Shown here: positions 1 to 6,495 of the stretch, piece after piece
Position numbering within the stretch: position 1 is the first letter of the stretch
Layout: the number at the start of each line of letters is the position of its first letter
DNA from: Lachnoclostridium sp. UBA903
GTDB lineage: Bacteria > Bacillota > Clostridia > Lachnospirales > Lachnospiraceae
DNA: 14,162 bases
Assembly: GCA_002294045.1 (NCBI GenBank)
Contig: DBEP01000064.1
Coordinates: forward strand, 1-14,162
Reading direction: 5' to 3'
Made by a program: the position numbers and the translations under genes
The notes under the pieces: model-generated
Told to the model about the DNA's origin: nothing
Database searches by the model: none
Seen by the model: only the letters and a program-made list of their open reading frames with translations

Positions 1-1
1 A

Positions 2-697
2 AAATCATTAAAGGTAATAGAGGGGACGGGTAATCTTGTAACTGCCGACCAACTGAAAGTATTTGGATGGTCTGATATAAGTAATGCATTTGTAAAGAGA
101 TTAAATGATGCGCTCGTTAAATATGGAATTATAGATAATGAGAGTATAGCGTTATTTATGGCTACAATGGCAGTGGAAAGCAATTGGGGTAAAGATGCAT
201 TAGAACAAGGTAGTAATGCTTATTTTAAGCAAAATGGTTATGATGAATATACCAGAGGAGCAGGATACATTCAGATTACACATCAAAAAACACATGAGGC
301 ATTTCTAAAGTCAGTGAATGATAATTTTTCTGGTAAGGATACTGCTACGCATATAGCAAATAATTATGCCATAGAAGCCGCAGCATGGTATTGGAGTAAC
401 GAGGCAAAAACTAGCGCGGGTAATCTCAATGCATATGTGGCGAAAAATGGTGACGACCTAAATATTTTTTTAATTACACAATATTTTGTAAATGGATTTC
501 CTAATAAAAATGGAAACCCTATACCGGGATTTGATAGTGATTTAGCTTCAATAAGAAAAGGAGGTTCATATACGATTAATAAAGATAAAAATGGACAAAG
601 TATTTCATTAAGTGTAAATGGTAACACATATGTGCTTCCTAAAGGTTGGGATGAACGAGAAGATGCATATTATAAAGCCATAAATGCATTTAAATAG
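2..697 (+). CDS. C-terminal part of a secreted/RHS-type toxin with a GH19 (chitinase/lysozyme-like) domain; 5' end outside window
   Basis: The frame is open from the first codon, so this is the tail of a longer protein; the ATG at 158 lies inside the domain and is not the start. 231 residues are visible. Numbered from position 2, the order is a lead-in VTADQLKVFGW (13-23), then AVESNWG with Glu59 and nine residues later Glu68, then RGAGYIQITHQ (85-95), a Trp-rich AWYWSNE helix, and a C-terminal WDEREDAYYKAINAF. This matches GH19-type lysozyme/chitinase domains, whose core has the form HESGG...E...RG.IQLTGR..Y; Glu59 and Glu68 are the candidate catalytic acids. The usual His before the first Glu is Val here. 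By family knowledge such domains cut peptidoglycan or chitin glycan strands. An RHS-core fragment downstream and a lipoprotein gene starting 15 bp after the stop suggest a toxin tip with its immunity gene. The N-terminal architecture cannot be seen, so a plain autolysin is possible. Confidence 0.75.
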   Translation, partial: KSLKVIEGTGNLVTADQLKVFGWSDISNAFVKRLNDALVKYGIIDNESIALFMATMAVESNWGKDALEQGSNAYFKQNGYDEYTRGAGYIQITHQKTHEAFLKSVNDNFSGKDTATHIANNYAIEAAAWYWSNEAKTSAGNLNAYVAKNGDDLNIFLITQYFVNGFPNKNGNPIPGFDSDLASIRKGGSYTINKDKNGQSISLSVNGNTYVLPKGWDEREDAYYKAINAFK

Positions 698-712
698 AAA
701 GAGGTGGTCGTA

Positions 713-1444
713 GTGAAAAGGATTATTTTTATATTTTTTGTTGTTTGTGTGTTTGTGTTCTTTGAAGGATGCAAATCAGGTAGTGTAAATGATTATCAAG
801 AAAGTATGCCTGTTGAAAGTAACACAAATAGCATAACTGATTATAAAGTAACTATTAAGGAATATGAAGCTTATAACAAAGAGAATAAGATGTTTAAAGT
901 AGAGTATGTTCAGATATCTGGTATGGATGATGAAAATCTTCAAAACCAGATAAATCAGACACTCAAATCATCAATTTCTGAATGGATTACTAAAGACTGT
1001 GATTGGATGGAAAAAAGTAGAATTACTGTAGAATGTAAAACTTCCAAATATTTATCCATAATCTATAAGATAGAATGGGAAAATCCGAATGGAAAAGATT
1101 TACTTGGTACATTTACTCGTATTGGACTAACGGTAGATTTGCAAACTGGGAAGAGAGTACTTTTGAATGTCCTATTCAATGATTATGATGGTCTAAAAGA
1201 GAAATTAGTTAAATATGATTACGGAAATGAAATATCGCCTCCAATAGATTCAGATGAAGCAGATGAAATTATACACAATGCCTCTATTACAGAAAAGGAA
1301 TTTTATGAGGAAAATTATAAGAATGGCCATAGTGATTATAATTTTCTTTGGTCAAAATCATCATATTATTTAACCGATGAACAGATAGTAATTATAAGAG
1401 ATGAAAATGAATTTGATGATGTGCATTTTGACTTTAAGCAATAA
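713..1444 (+). CDS. RsiV-like lipoprotein (DUF4163/DUF3298-like), probable immunity protein to the upstream lysozyme-like toxin
   Basis: A 243-residue protein. GTG at 713 is preferred because GAGG (701-704) sits 8 nt upstream; the in-frame GTG at 704 overlaps that site. Residues 1-20 form a lipoprotein signal: Lys-Arg, a Phe/Val-rich core, then FFEGC with Cys20 as the lipidated residue (the -3/-2 positions are not canonical). Residues ~45-110 resemble the PdaC/DUF4163 fold (YVQISGMDDENLQNQINQTL). Residues ~130-243 resemble DUF3298 (GLTVDLQTGKRVLLNVLF, then YYLTDEQIVI). This pair of domains is known from RsiV, the sigma-V anti-sigma factor that binds lysozyme outside the cell, and from PdaC. 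There is no cytoplasmic anti-sigma part and no NodB deacetylase domain, so only the outward sensor/binding module is present. The gene is 15 bp after the toxin-like CDS on the same strand, so they are probably co-transcribed. Role as immunity is inference; domain similarity is by motif reading. Confidence 0.7.
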   Translation: MKRIIFIFFVVCVFVFFEGCKSGSVNDYQESMPVESNTNSITDYKVTIKEYEAYNKENKMFKVEYVQISGMDDENLQNQINQTLKSSISEWITKDCDWMEKSRITVECKTSKYLSIIYKIEWENPNGKDLLGTFTRIGLTVDLQTGKRVLLNVLFNDYDGLKEKLVKYDYGNEISPPIDSDEADEIIHNASITEKEFYEENYKNGHSDYNFLWSKSSYYLTDEQIVIIRDENEFDDVHFDFKQ

Positions 1445-1529
1445 AAATACGTGCAAAATGGCAAATGGAATCAGTATTATGTTTTTGTTCATCCATGAAC
1501 CTTGAATTAAGCACATTCAACGCTTTCCC

Positions 1530-1640
1530 GACCACCTACCTGACACACTTGTAGTCATTCTGACCACCTAATCCTGAACCGTACACCGTCGGCACTGACG
1601 TCGGTTTTGGTTCGGCAGTGGTCGCTTACGACCACATACC
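1530..1640. repeat. GTGGTC/GACCAC repeat cluster, possible decayed insertion-sequence end
   Basis: GACCACCTA occurs at 1530-1538 and again at 1562-1570, 32 bp apart. A perfect 7-bp hairpin GTGGTCG-ctta-CGACCAC lies at 1618-1635, so the same core appears four times in both orientations. Between them GAACC (1576-1580) and GGTTC (1609-1613) enclose an imperfect hairpin built on ACCG/CGGT. Multiple short copies of one motif near an end are known for IS21-family elements. No transposase is left next to it, so this assignment is weak. Confidence 0.4.
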
Positions 1641-1868
1641 TTTATCCTGCACCAAAATCATACTTAACTTTTATCATTAAAGGGGAATATTATTGCCCGT
1701 TTAGGCATTGCATAAATCGCCTCAAATTTGCCCTCAAATACCTGTTAGGGTACTTATGGTAGAAAATCGAAAACAGGGGCGACATGTTGCGACACAGGGG
1801 CAAGATATTTCGGAGCGGATTCTTTGCAATAAGCTGAGGTGGCAGTAAGCATGAAAAGCTCAAACTAA

Positions 1869-1958
1869 TTACCACAGATTACGATCCGCTTTTCATGGTT
1901 CGAACCACCCTCAGCTCATGGTGAACCCCTTCTTGCCAGGACTTTTTATCTGTGGTAA
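1869..1958. repeat. 11-bp perfect inverted repeat enclosing 68 bp
   Basis: TTACCACAGAT (1869-1879) and ATCTGTGGTAA (1948-1958) are perfect reverse complements. The enclosed 68 bp contain TGGTTCGAACCA and a second, imperfect copy of TCATGGTTCGAACC as TCATGGTGAACC (direct repeat, about 23 bp apart). This could be a folded RNA or a tiny non-autonomous element; no function can be assigned. Confidence 0.45.
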
Positions 1959-2008
1959 AATGGGACGCAACCGGGGGTTTAAGGGGGAAAATAATTTCTC
2001 TTAAAAAC

Positions 2009-2084
2009 CACGAAAAACGAATCAACAACAGAGAAAAAGGTGTGATTAATCCTTTTTTCTTTGTTGTTATTTTTTTTATTCGTG
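2009..2084. terminator. Very long A/T-rich hairpin, probable bidirectional terminator
   Basis: The core arms are 2024-2040 (AACAACAGAGAAAAAGG) and 2051-2068 (CCTTTTTTCTTTGTTGTT) around a 10-nt loop, with one bulge and one mismatch. An eight-T run follows the right arm. Pairing resumes further out, where CACGAA (2009-2014) faces TTCGTG (2079-2084), so about 75 nt can fold as one imperfect hairpin. The T-run supports termination rightward; the A-rich left flank would serve leftward transcripts. The length exceeds a typical terminator, so remnant inverted-repeat DNA is an alternative. Confidence 0.55.
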
Positions 2085-2239
2085 TCACTTTCATTACTCT
2101 TTTTGTTTTTATAATTATGATTCTCCTTACCAAATTTTCTTAACCATCTTTTCAAAGTTTGACTTGAATTATAGCTGAACCAGAGTTAACATCACACACA
2201 TTACTCATGGTTCGTGAGCCAAAATTCACACGTAAACTG

Positions 2240-3277
2240 TCACATTTGGATTAGATAGGTTGCCGTCCCCTTGCGAGGATTAAGTGAATGACATCAAGTA
2301 TGTCACCGACTTAATCTAACGCTCTTAAATTGAGGTTGCCGGTATGAGAGATGGAGACAAAACATACGGAGGAGATCAAAATATACAAAAAAAGAAACAC
2401 CTGTTTTATCGGAATTGATATGCACAAAGATATGCATTGTGCAGTCATCATTGACTGCTGGATGAACAAAATGGGAGAAATCAGCTTTGAAAACAGACCA
2501 TCAAAGTTCCCCATATTTGTTGAAAATGTCAGAAGAATATGCAGCACAAAGGAAATAGTTTTTGGACTTGAGGATACAAGAGGCTTCGGAAGAAATCTAT
2601 CTGCTTACCTTGTAGGTAGAAAATTTGATGTAAAGCATGTAACTCCGGCTTATACAAGTGCAGTAAGACTTTCCAACCCAATCATTCACAAGGATGATTC
2701 CTATGATGCATACTGTGTTGCCAGAGTTTTAAGAGATATGGTAGATAATCTGCCAAATGCAAAGCATGAGGACATTTACTGGACCATACGTCAATTGGTA
2801 AAAAGGCGTGATCTGCTAGTAAAAAATAACGTCATGAATAAAAACACCCTTCATAACCAACTCATGTATTCATACCCAAGCTACAGGAAATTCTTTTCAG
2901 AAATTGACGGAAAAAGTGCTTTGTACTTCTGGGAAAACTACCCGTCACCCATTTACATAAAAACTACCACTCCTGAAAAGGTTTATGAGGCTCTAAAGGC
3001 GATTAACCAAAGCCTGAAAATGGAGAGAATACTCCAAATCCATGCTCTTATTGAAGCCTACGGCGACACAAAGAAAGAGTTTCAAGAGGAGAGAGATTTC
3101 ATCGTTAAAAGTCTTGTAAAGAGTATTAAGAATAACATTGAGCAAATGAAGGAGATCGATGATGAACTTGAAAAGATTATCCCGCTCACAGGCTATAAAC
3201 TACGAACGATGCCCGGGATAGACCTTACAACCGAAGCACAGATCATATCTGAAATAGGACAGTATCAACGATTTTCA
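2240..3277 (+). mobile_element. IS110-family element, left part only (right end lost)
   Basis: This unit holds a structured non-coding leader and an IS110-type transposase that stops abruptly inside its C-terminal domain. The right end of the element is missing, because WG-repeat coding sequence begins at about 3266-3276. The left boundary is not defined: IS110 elements lack terminal inverted repeats, and 2240 is only an estimate placed before the folded leader. The element cannot be autonomous, as it lacks the C-terminal catalytic serine region and one end. Confidence 0.65.
2262..2325 (+). ncRNA. Candidate IS110 bridge RNA segment upstream of the transposase
   Basis: GATTAAGT (2278-2285) pairs perfectly with ACTTAATC (2309-2316). 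Inside, TGACAT (2289-2294) pairs with ATGTCA (2300-2305) over a 5-nt loop. The two helices are separated by a symmetric 3x3 internal loop (2286-2288 and 2306-2308). A small CCT-tgcg-AGG hairpin lies just 5' of this. A stem with an internal loop in the leader of an IS110-group element is where and how bridge RNAs are found, since their internal loops read target and donor DNA. Only one such stem-loop is clear here, and the internal loop is shorter than in characterised bridge RNAs. Confidence 0.4.
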
Positions 3278-3280
3278 TGA
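2351..3280 (+). pseudogene. IS110-family transposase, C-terminally truncated
   Basis: 309 residues from ATG 2351. The N-terminal RuvC-like DEDD catalytic domain is present: GIDMHKD with Asp23, FGLEDT with Glu74, and HKDDSYDA with Asp116 and Asp119, equivalent to the family motif KTDRIDA. A helical linker follows (~130-275), then the start of the transposase_20 (IS116/IS110/IS902) domain, LRTMPGIDLTTEAQIISEIG. The reading ends at QYQRFS and a TGA supplied by the downstream sequence. Full-length members usually run on for roughly 90-110 more residues and carry a catalytic serine motif, which is absent, so the enzyme should be inactive. No strong ribosome binding site precedes 2351. Family assignment is firm; the truncation is seen directly. 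Confidence 0.85.
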
Positions 3281-3938
3281 AGGTTTCGCTGCCGTAGCAA
3301 AAGATGGCAAATGGGGACTTATTGATAAGTCTGGAAAAATTGTTGCAGACATTCAGTTCGATGAAGTAAAGAATTTTTCCGAAGGTTTCGCTGCTGTTAT
3401 GAAAAATAATAAGTGGGGATTTATTGACAAAAGCGGAAAAATCAACATTGCTTTGAAATATGATGATGTTGGAAATTTTAGTGAAGACAAGGCATCTGTT
3501 AAATTATCAAACTATAAAGATGGCAGTGATGAATGGGCATATATTGACAATAAAGATAATATTGTTATTGATTTTTATCCATATGATTCTGCGGGTGAAC
3601 AAATATTTTGCGTTGGTGAATTTCATGAAGGACTAGCTTTTGTATCCAAAACATTAGTATCCATTATCGATGACAATGGTGATAGTATATTTTGGGGTGA
3701 TTCAAAATTCTTTATAAGCTCATTAAACTACAATAGTGAATATGATGCTATTCCAGCATATACTTATACTGATGATGCTATGAAAATTAAAAAATACGGT
3801 CTAATGGGACTGACAGGGAATCAGAGACTAGAGCCAATTTTTGATTACATAAGCGGAATATATGGTGACTATGTAGTTGTGGAAAGTATTGTTGATGGTG
3901 AAAATAAAATAGGGTTTATAAAAATTTATAAAGAATAG
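3273..3938 (+). pseudogene. WG-repeat protein, 5' end missing (joined to IS110 remnant)
   Basis: The frame reads DFHEGFAAVAKDGKWGLIDK, then a second unit NFSEGFAAVMKNNKWGFIDK, then degenerate units with WAYID and a C-terminal KYGLMGL...IGFIKIYKE: about 221 residues of WG (beta-hairpin) repeats. The repeats begin at the transposase junction with no start codon or ribosome binding site. The ATG at 3399 is inside a repeat and is not a plausible start. The 3' end looks intact, stopping at TAG 3936-3938. WG-repeat proteins are common in Clostridia, often extracellular or attached to other domains; a specific role is not known. A short product from an internal start cannot be ruled out, but no good Shine-Dalgarno is visible. 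Confidence 0.75.
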
Positions 3939-4205
3939 TGAGATTAATTAATCAAAACAATAGAATTATGTAAGTGATACCCATTTATGATTATGTATAT
4001 CCATAAAATAATAAAAGATTTTTAGCACATATGCCATTGCCACCAAGAATGGAAGTAGAAGGTAATTTATGTTATTTATTGAAGCCATGATTATACTTTT
4101 AATGATGTGTATTATGACAAAAGAGAAGCTCATATATTAATGAGTGAGTATAATAAATACAATGAGATATGGATGGTTGCATTCGGATGACGGGCTCTTA
4201 TGTTC
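3939..4205 (+). other. Gene-free stretch with a possible short coding relic
   Basis: No intact gene. From 4083 to the TGA at 4188-4190 one frame reads SHDYTFNDVYYDKREAHI and ends EIWMVAFG, which has the look of real coding sequence (possibly the end of a small immunity-type protein). It has no start codon in a good context, and stops interrupt every frame upstream. I do not recognise the family. Confidence 0.3.
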
Positions 4206-4243
4206 CCGGCTACCACAAAACATGGTAGCCGGCTTTTGTTTTG
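4206..4243 (+). terminator. Intrinsic terminator
   Basis: CCGGCTACCA (4206-4215) and TGGTAGCCGG (4223-4232) form a perfect 10-bp G+C-rich stem with a 7-nt loop, followed by CTTTTGTTTTG. It would end rightward transcription from the WG-repeat/relic region. Together with the next hairpin it separates small cassettes in the locus. Confidence 0.85.
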
Positions 4244-4267
4244 TCTATACATAAAAGTAAATATAAA

Positions 4268-4612
4268 ATGATAATAAAACTGAATTATTCATGGTGATAA
4301 AAAACGGATAGAGATTGAAGCTGGTAAAATAAAATACCACTCTTACAATAAACTAGTTGTGACAGGCTATTATGAGTCCTTTACATGGGAAAAAGGCATT
4401 GGGTTAGTATTCTAATAAGTGGATTGTATGCCCCAAAAGGGTATTTCACAATTTATGATTATAACTGGATAAAAGTCTTGTTTTCTGTATTGGAATATAC
4501 TAAAGATGCTGATAACCCTAAAAATATTGGATTATACTGCCAAAATGTCATTAATGTGAAAGATGAAGAACCATCGTTTTCAGATATTGGCATCTATAGG
4601 CCAGAAGAATAA
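4268..4612 (+). pseudogene. Frameshifted small gene of unknown function (possible orphan immunity gene)
   Basis: Three frame pieces read as one protein of about 115 residues. ATG 4268 gives MIIKLNYSW then TGA. Frame 4284-4415 gives GDKKRIEIEAGKIKYHSYNK through WEKGIGLVF then TAA. Frame 4385-4612 gives YAPKGYFTIYDYNWIKVLFS through SDIGIYRPEE and a normal TAA. Continuity needs one shift near 4292-4300 and one near 4413. The ATG at 4385 has no ribosome binding site and overlaps the previous piece, so a separate 75-residue gene is unlikely. I do not recognise the family. Size, position between RHS fragments and flanking hairpins fit an immunity gene of a polymorphic toxin, but that is inference. 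Confidence 0.45.
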
Positions 4613-4638
4613 CAGAGTGTCAATCATGTAGCAGTACC

Positions 4639-4663
4639 GGCCTATCTGATTTCATGATAGGCC
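4639..4663 (+). terminator. Hairpin after the broken small gene
   Basis: GGCCTATC (4639-4646) pairs perfectly with GATAGGCC (4656-4663) around a 9-nt loop, 26 bp after the TAA of the broken gene. The downstream run is AT-rich (AGTATAATATTT) but not a clean T-tract, so termination may be weak. Confidence 0.5.
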
Positions 4664-4845
4664 AGTATAATATTTCCAAAATAAGAGGTAGTAAAACGTG
4701 ATTTATTTACTTGAGAATTACTATAAATCCTGCAAAGCTACGTTTTTACAATATGGTTAAGAAAAAAACAGAGCCTGTGCTCGGGTTGTAAACGATGTAA
4801 TGCAGAACTTTGTAATTGAAAAGCTTAAGTCTGGCAGAGAAGGAG

Positions 4846-5338
4846 ATCATCGGAGGCGTGGAGAAAGGAACTACTACCTGTACATATGACGGATTAAACC
4901 GACTGTCAACGTCACCGAACCAATCGGAAGAAGCACGGTCTATGAATATGATGAGGCAGGCAAGCGTATGAAAGAAACGGTTGTAACCAGTGACAATGTA
5001 TCCGGAAGTACCATAACATCATTGAGTACTTATACCTATGATAGCCGAAACAGGTTGACAGATATTGCTGCAAAGATAGATAATGTACTCATAAACATAA
5101 CAGGCTATTCCTATGATAATAATGGAAATCAATTAACTTAGACAGTAACAACAGCATCCACGGTAACAACGACGGTGAATACCCATGATGTATATAATCA
5201 ACTGCTCCGGGTCACGACCGGAGACGGTACCGTAATATAAACAACACCTACAATGCGGAAGGCTACCGTACCGGGAAGGACGTAAACGGAGAGAAGACCA
5301 ATTTTCTTTATGAAAATGATAAGGTTATCCTGGAGTAG
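4846..5338 (+). pseudogene. RHS/YD-repeat core fragment, multiply broken
   Basis: RHS repeats are read across three frames. From 4846: CTYDGLNRLS. From ~4905: VTEPIGRSTVYEYDEAGKRM through TYTYDSRNRL and GYSYDNNGNQLT, which ends at TAG 5139-5141; the same frame resumes with NTHDVYNQLLRVTTGDGT up to TAA 5238. From ~5228: NNTYNAEGYRTGKDVNGEKT and FLYENDKVILE to TAG 5336. YD motifs and NAEGYRTGK are typical of the last part of clostridial RHS cores just before the variable toxin tip. Two frameshifts and one internal nonsense codon make it non-functional. It lies on the same strand as the GH19 tail at the left edge and is probably an orphan piece of a toxin array, left by recombination. A 3' toxin tip is absent. 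Confidence 0.85.
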
Positions 5339-5362
5339 CAACATAAAGGAGGTAATATTGTA

Positions 5363-6109
5363 ATGATAATATACTATAGTTCAACTGGTAATTCCAAGCA
5401 TGTCGCTTTAAGATTACACGAAACATTTAAAGGGGATCTGATAGATGTCTGTTCCTTTGAGAAACCTGCCTCATTTTACCTAGAAGACAATGAGACACTA
5501 TATCTGGTGACTTTTAATTGTTTTTGGGGAATCTCAAACCAGATGGAAACATTCATTCAAAAAAGCGAATTTTGCAACGTTAGTAAAATAATTGTTATTA
5601 TCACATGTGGCGGATATCTGGGTGGAGGAGACGCTTTTATAGAAAAATTATTATTAGACAAAGGACTTCCTAAACCAATCGTCTACTCACTGGTCATGGT
5701 CACTAACTATTCAATATTGCATAACATACCGTCGTTAGAGGCCCAGAAAAAGAAAGTGATTCATGCAGAAAAAGTCCTTAGCAAGATCATTCAAGGAACA
5801 CAAAAACCCTATCATAGCAACTGGCTCATACGACAATTAACACCTAAGATTCACGCTGAATACGAGAAATCTCGAATCACTTCACCATTCACTGTGAATA
5901 GTTCTTGCATTAGTTGTGGGCTGTGTAAGAAGAAGTGTCCGGTTCATGCGATTGAAATGAAAGAAAACAAACCGTTTTGGGTACTCCCTAAATGTGATAA
6001 TTGCTTATGCTGTCTCCATCATTGCCCGGTTGAAGCTATCAACTATGGAGATTCCACTGGGAAGCGCTTGAGATATACTTATGAGTCTTGCTCTCAGCGA
6101 GTCCTATAG
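5363..6109 (+). CDS. EFR1-family flavodoxin/ferredoxin fusion
   Basis: A 248-residue intact protein; ATG 5363 is preceded by GGAGG (5348-5352) with a 10-nt gap. The N-terminus IIYYSSTGNSKHVALRL is a flavodoxin-like phosphate-binding loop (YSSTGNS, ~4-10). The central TFNCFWGISNQME and ITCGGYLGGGDAF segments fit the flavodoxin-like fold. The C-terminus has two 4Fe-4S motifs: CISCGLCKKKCP (Cys182, 185, 188, 192) and CDNCLCCLHHCP (Cys211, 214, 217, 221). This is the architecture of EFR1 proteins, presumed cytoplasmic electron carriers; the partner is unknown. It begins 24 bp after the RHS remnant, has its own ribosome binding site and shows no partner gene. Fold and clusters are clear; the physiological role is not. 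Confidence 0.9.
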   Translation: MIIYYSSTGNSKHVALRLHETFKGDLIDVCSFEKPASFYLEDNETLYLVTFNCFWGISNQMETFIQKSEFCNVSKIIVIITCGGYLGGGDAFIEKLLLDKGLPKPIVYSLVMVTNYSILHNIPSLEAQKKKVIHAEKVLSKIIQGTQKPYHSNWLIRQLTPKIHAEYEKSRITSPFTVNSSCISCGLCKKKCPVHAIEMKENKPFWVLPKCDNCLCCLHHCPVEAINYGDSTGKRLRYTYESCSQRVL

Positions 6110-6422
6110 CATTATAAATTCTTATCTAAAGAATATCAACTACTAAATTTATATTGTTATTCGTCTAAGAAAACGTAAGTATAATGGATGCATTTCTGAC
6201 AGTAATACTACTAAATTAAAAGGTTTCGGACTTTTAAGCATATTAGACAAGGGGGAGTTAAAACGTACGGCTTTCTTCGCTCACCGATTGGAAAGGTGTT
6301 TGACCTTGTTTCCTTATTTCTGGGAGTGATGAGCATAAGCTTCAACAGCAGAGAAAGTGCATCGAATAACCCCACTCTTTCAATTAATTAACCATATACA
6401 AACTAAATCAAGGAAGATATCC
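6110..6422. other. Gene-free stretch
   Basis: About 310 bp with no recognisable gene. An open stretch at about 6236-6390 reads TYGFLRSPIGKVFDLVSLFL but has no start with a ribosome binding site and no family match. No clear promoter is seen. It separates the rightward EFR1 gene from the leftward ABC operon. Confidence 0.5.
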
Positions 6423-6459
6423 AAAGGCAGGCTGCGTATTTTTCAGCCTGCCTTTTTTT
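6423..6459. terminator. Strong terminator between convergent genes
   Basis: AAAGGCAGGCTG (6423-6434) and CAGCCTGCCTTT (6444-6455) form a 12-bp perfect stem with a 9-nt loop, followed by Ts to 6459. The T-tract favours rightward transcription (EFR1 side). The leftward ABC operon also ends just upstream of it, and the same stem with TTT on its other flank may act in that direction more weakly. Confidence 0.85.
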
Positions 6460-6495
6460 GAGGGCCGGCAATTACTCCTGATTTAAGGCCGCTGA

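Larger units (their letters stand above)
1445..2150. other. Gene-free stretch with repeats and hairpins
   Basis: About 700 bp with no credible gene. The first 51 bp continue the lipoprotein frame past its TAA, for 17 codons ending in TGA at 1496. Further on are a GTGGTC repeat cluster (1530-1640), a 12-bp perfect palindrome TGGTTCGAACCA (1896-1907), an 11-bp inverted repeat (1869-1879/1948-1958) and a long hairpin (2009-2084). TCATGGTTCG occurs at 1893-1902 and again at 2205-2214. Short ORFs on either strand here are low-complexity, lack ribosome binding sites and match no family I recognise. The mixture fits debris of insertion elements. Confidence 0.5.

Noticed and set aside
1890..1912. tRNA T-arm-like GGTTCGAACC
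   Set aside because: The motif is a simple palindrome; the flanks do not form a T stem and no acceptor, D or anticodon arms can be drawn.
1690..2143. Short open frames on both strands between the lipoprotein and the IS110 remnant, including a hydrophobic one at 1952-2143
   Set aside because: No ribosome binding site, low-complexity composition and overlap with the long A/T-rich hairpin; the hydrophobic residues come from the T-rich arm, not from a real membrane protein.
6236..6390. Possible small gene between EFR1 and the ABC operon
   Set aside because: Open frame only; no start codon with a ribosome binding site and no recognisable family.
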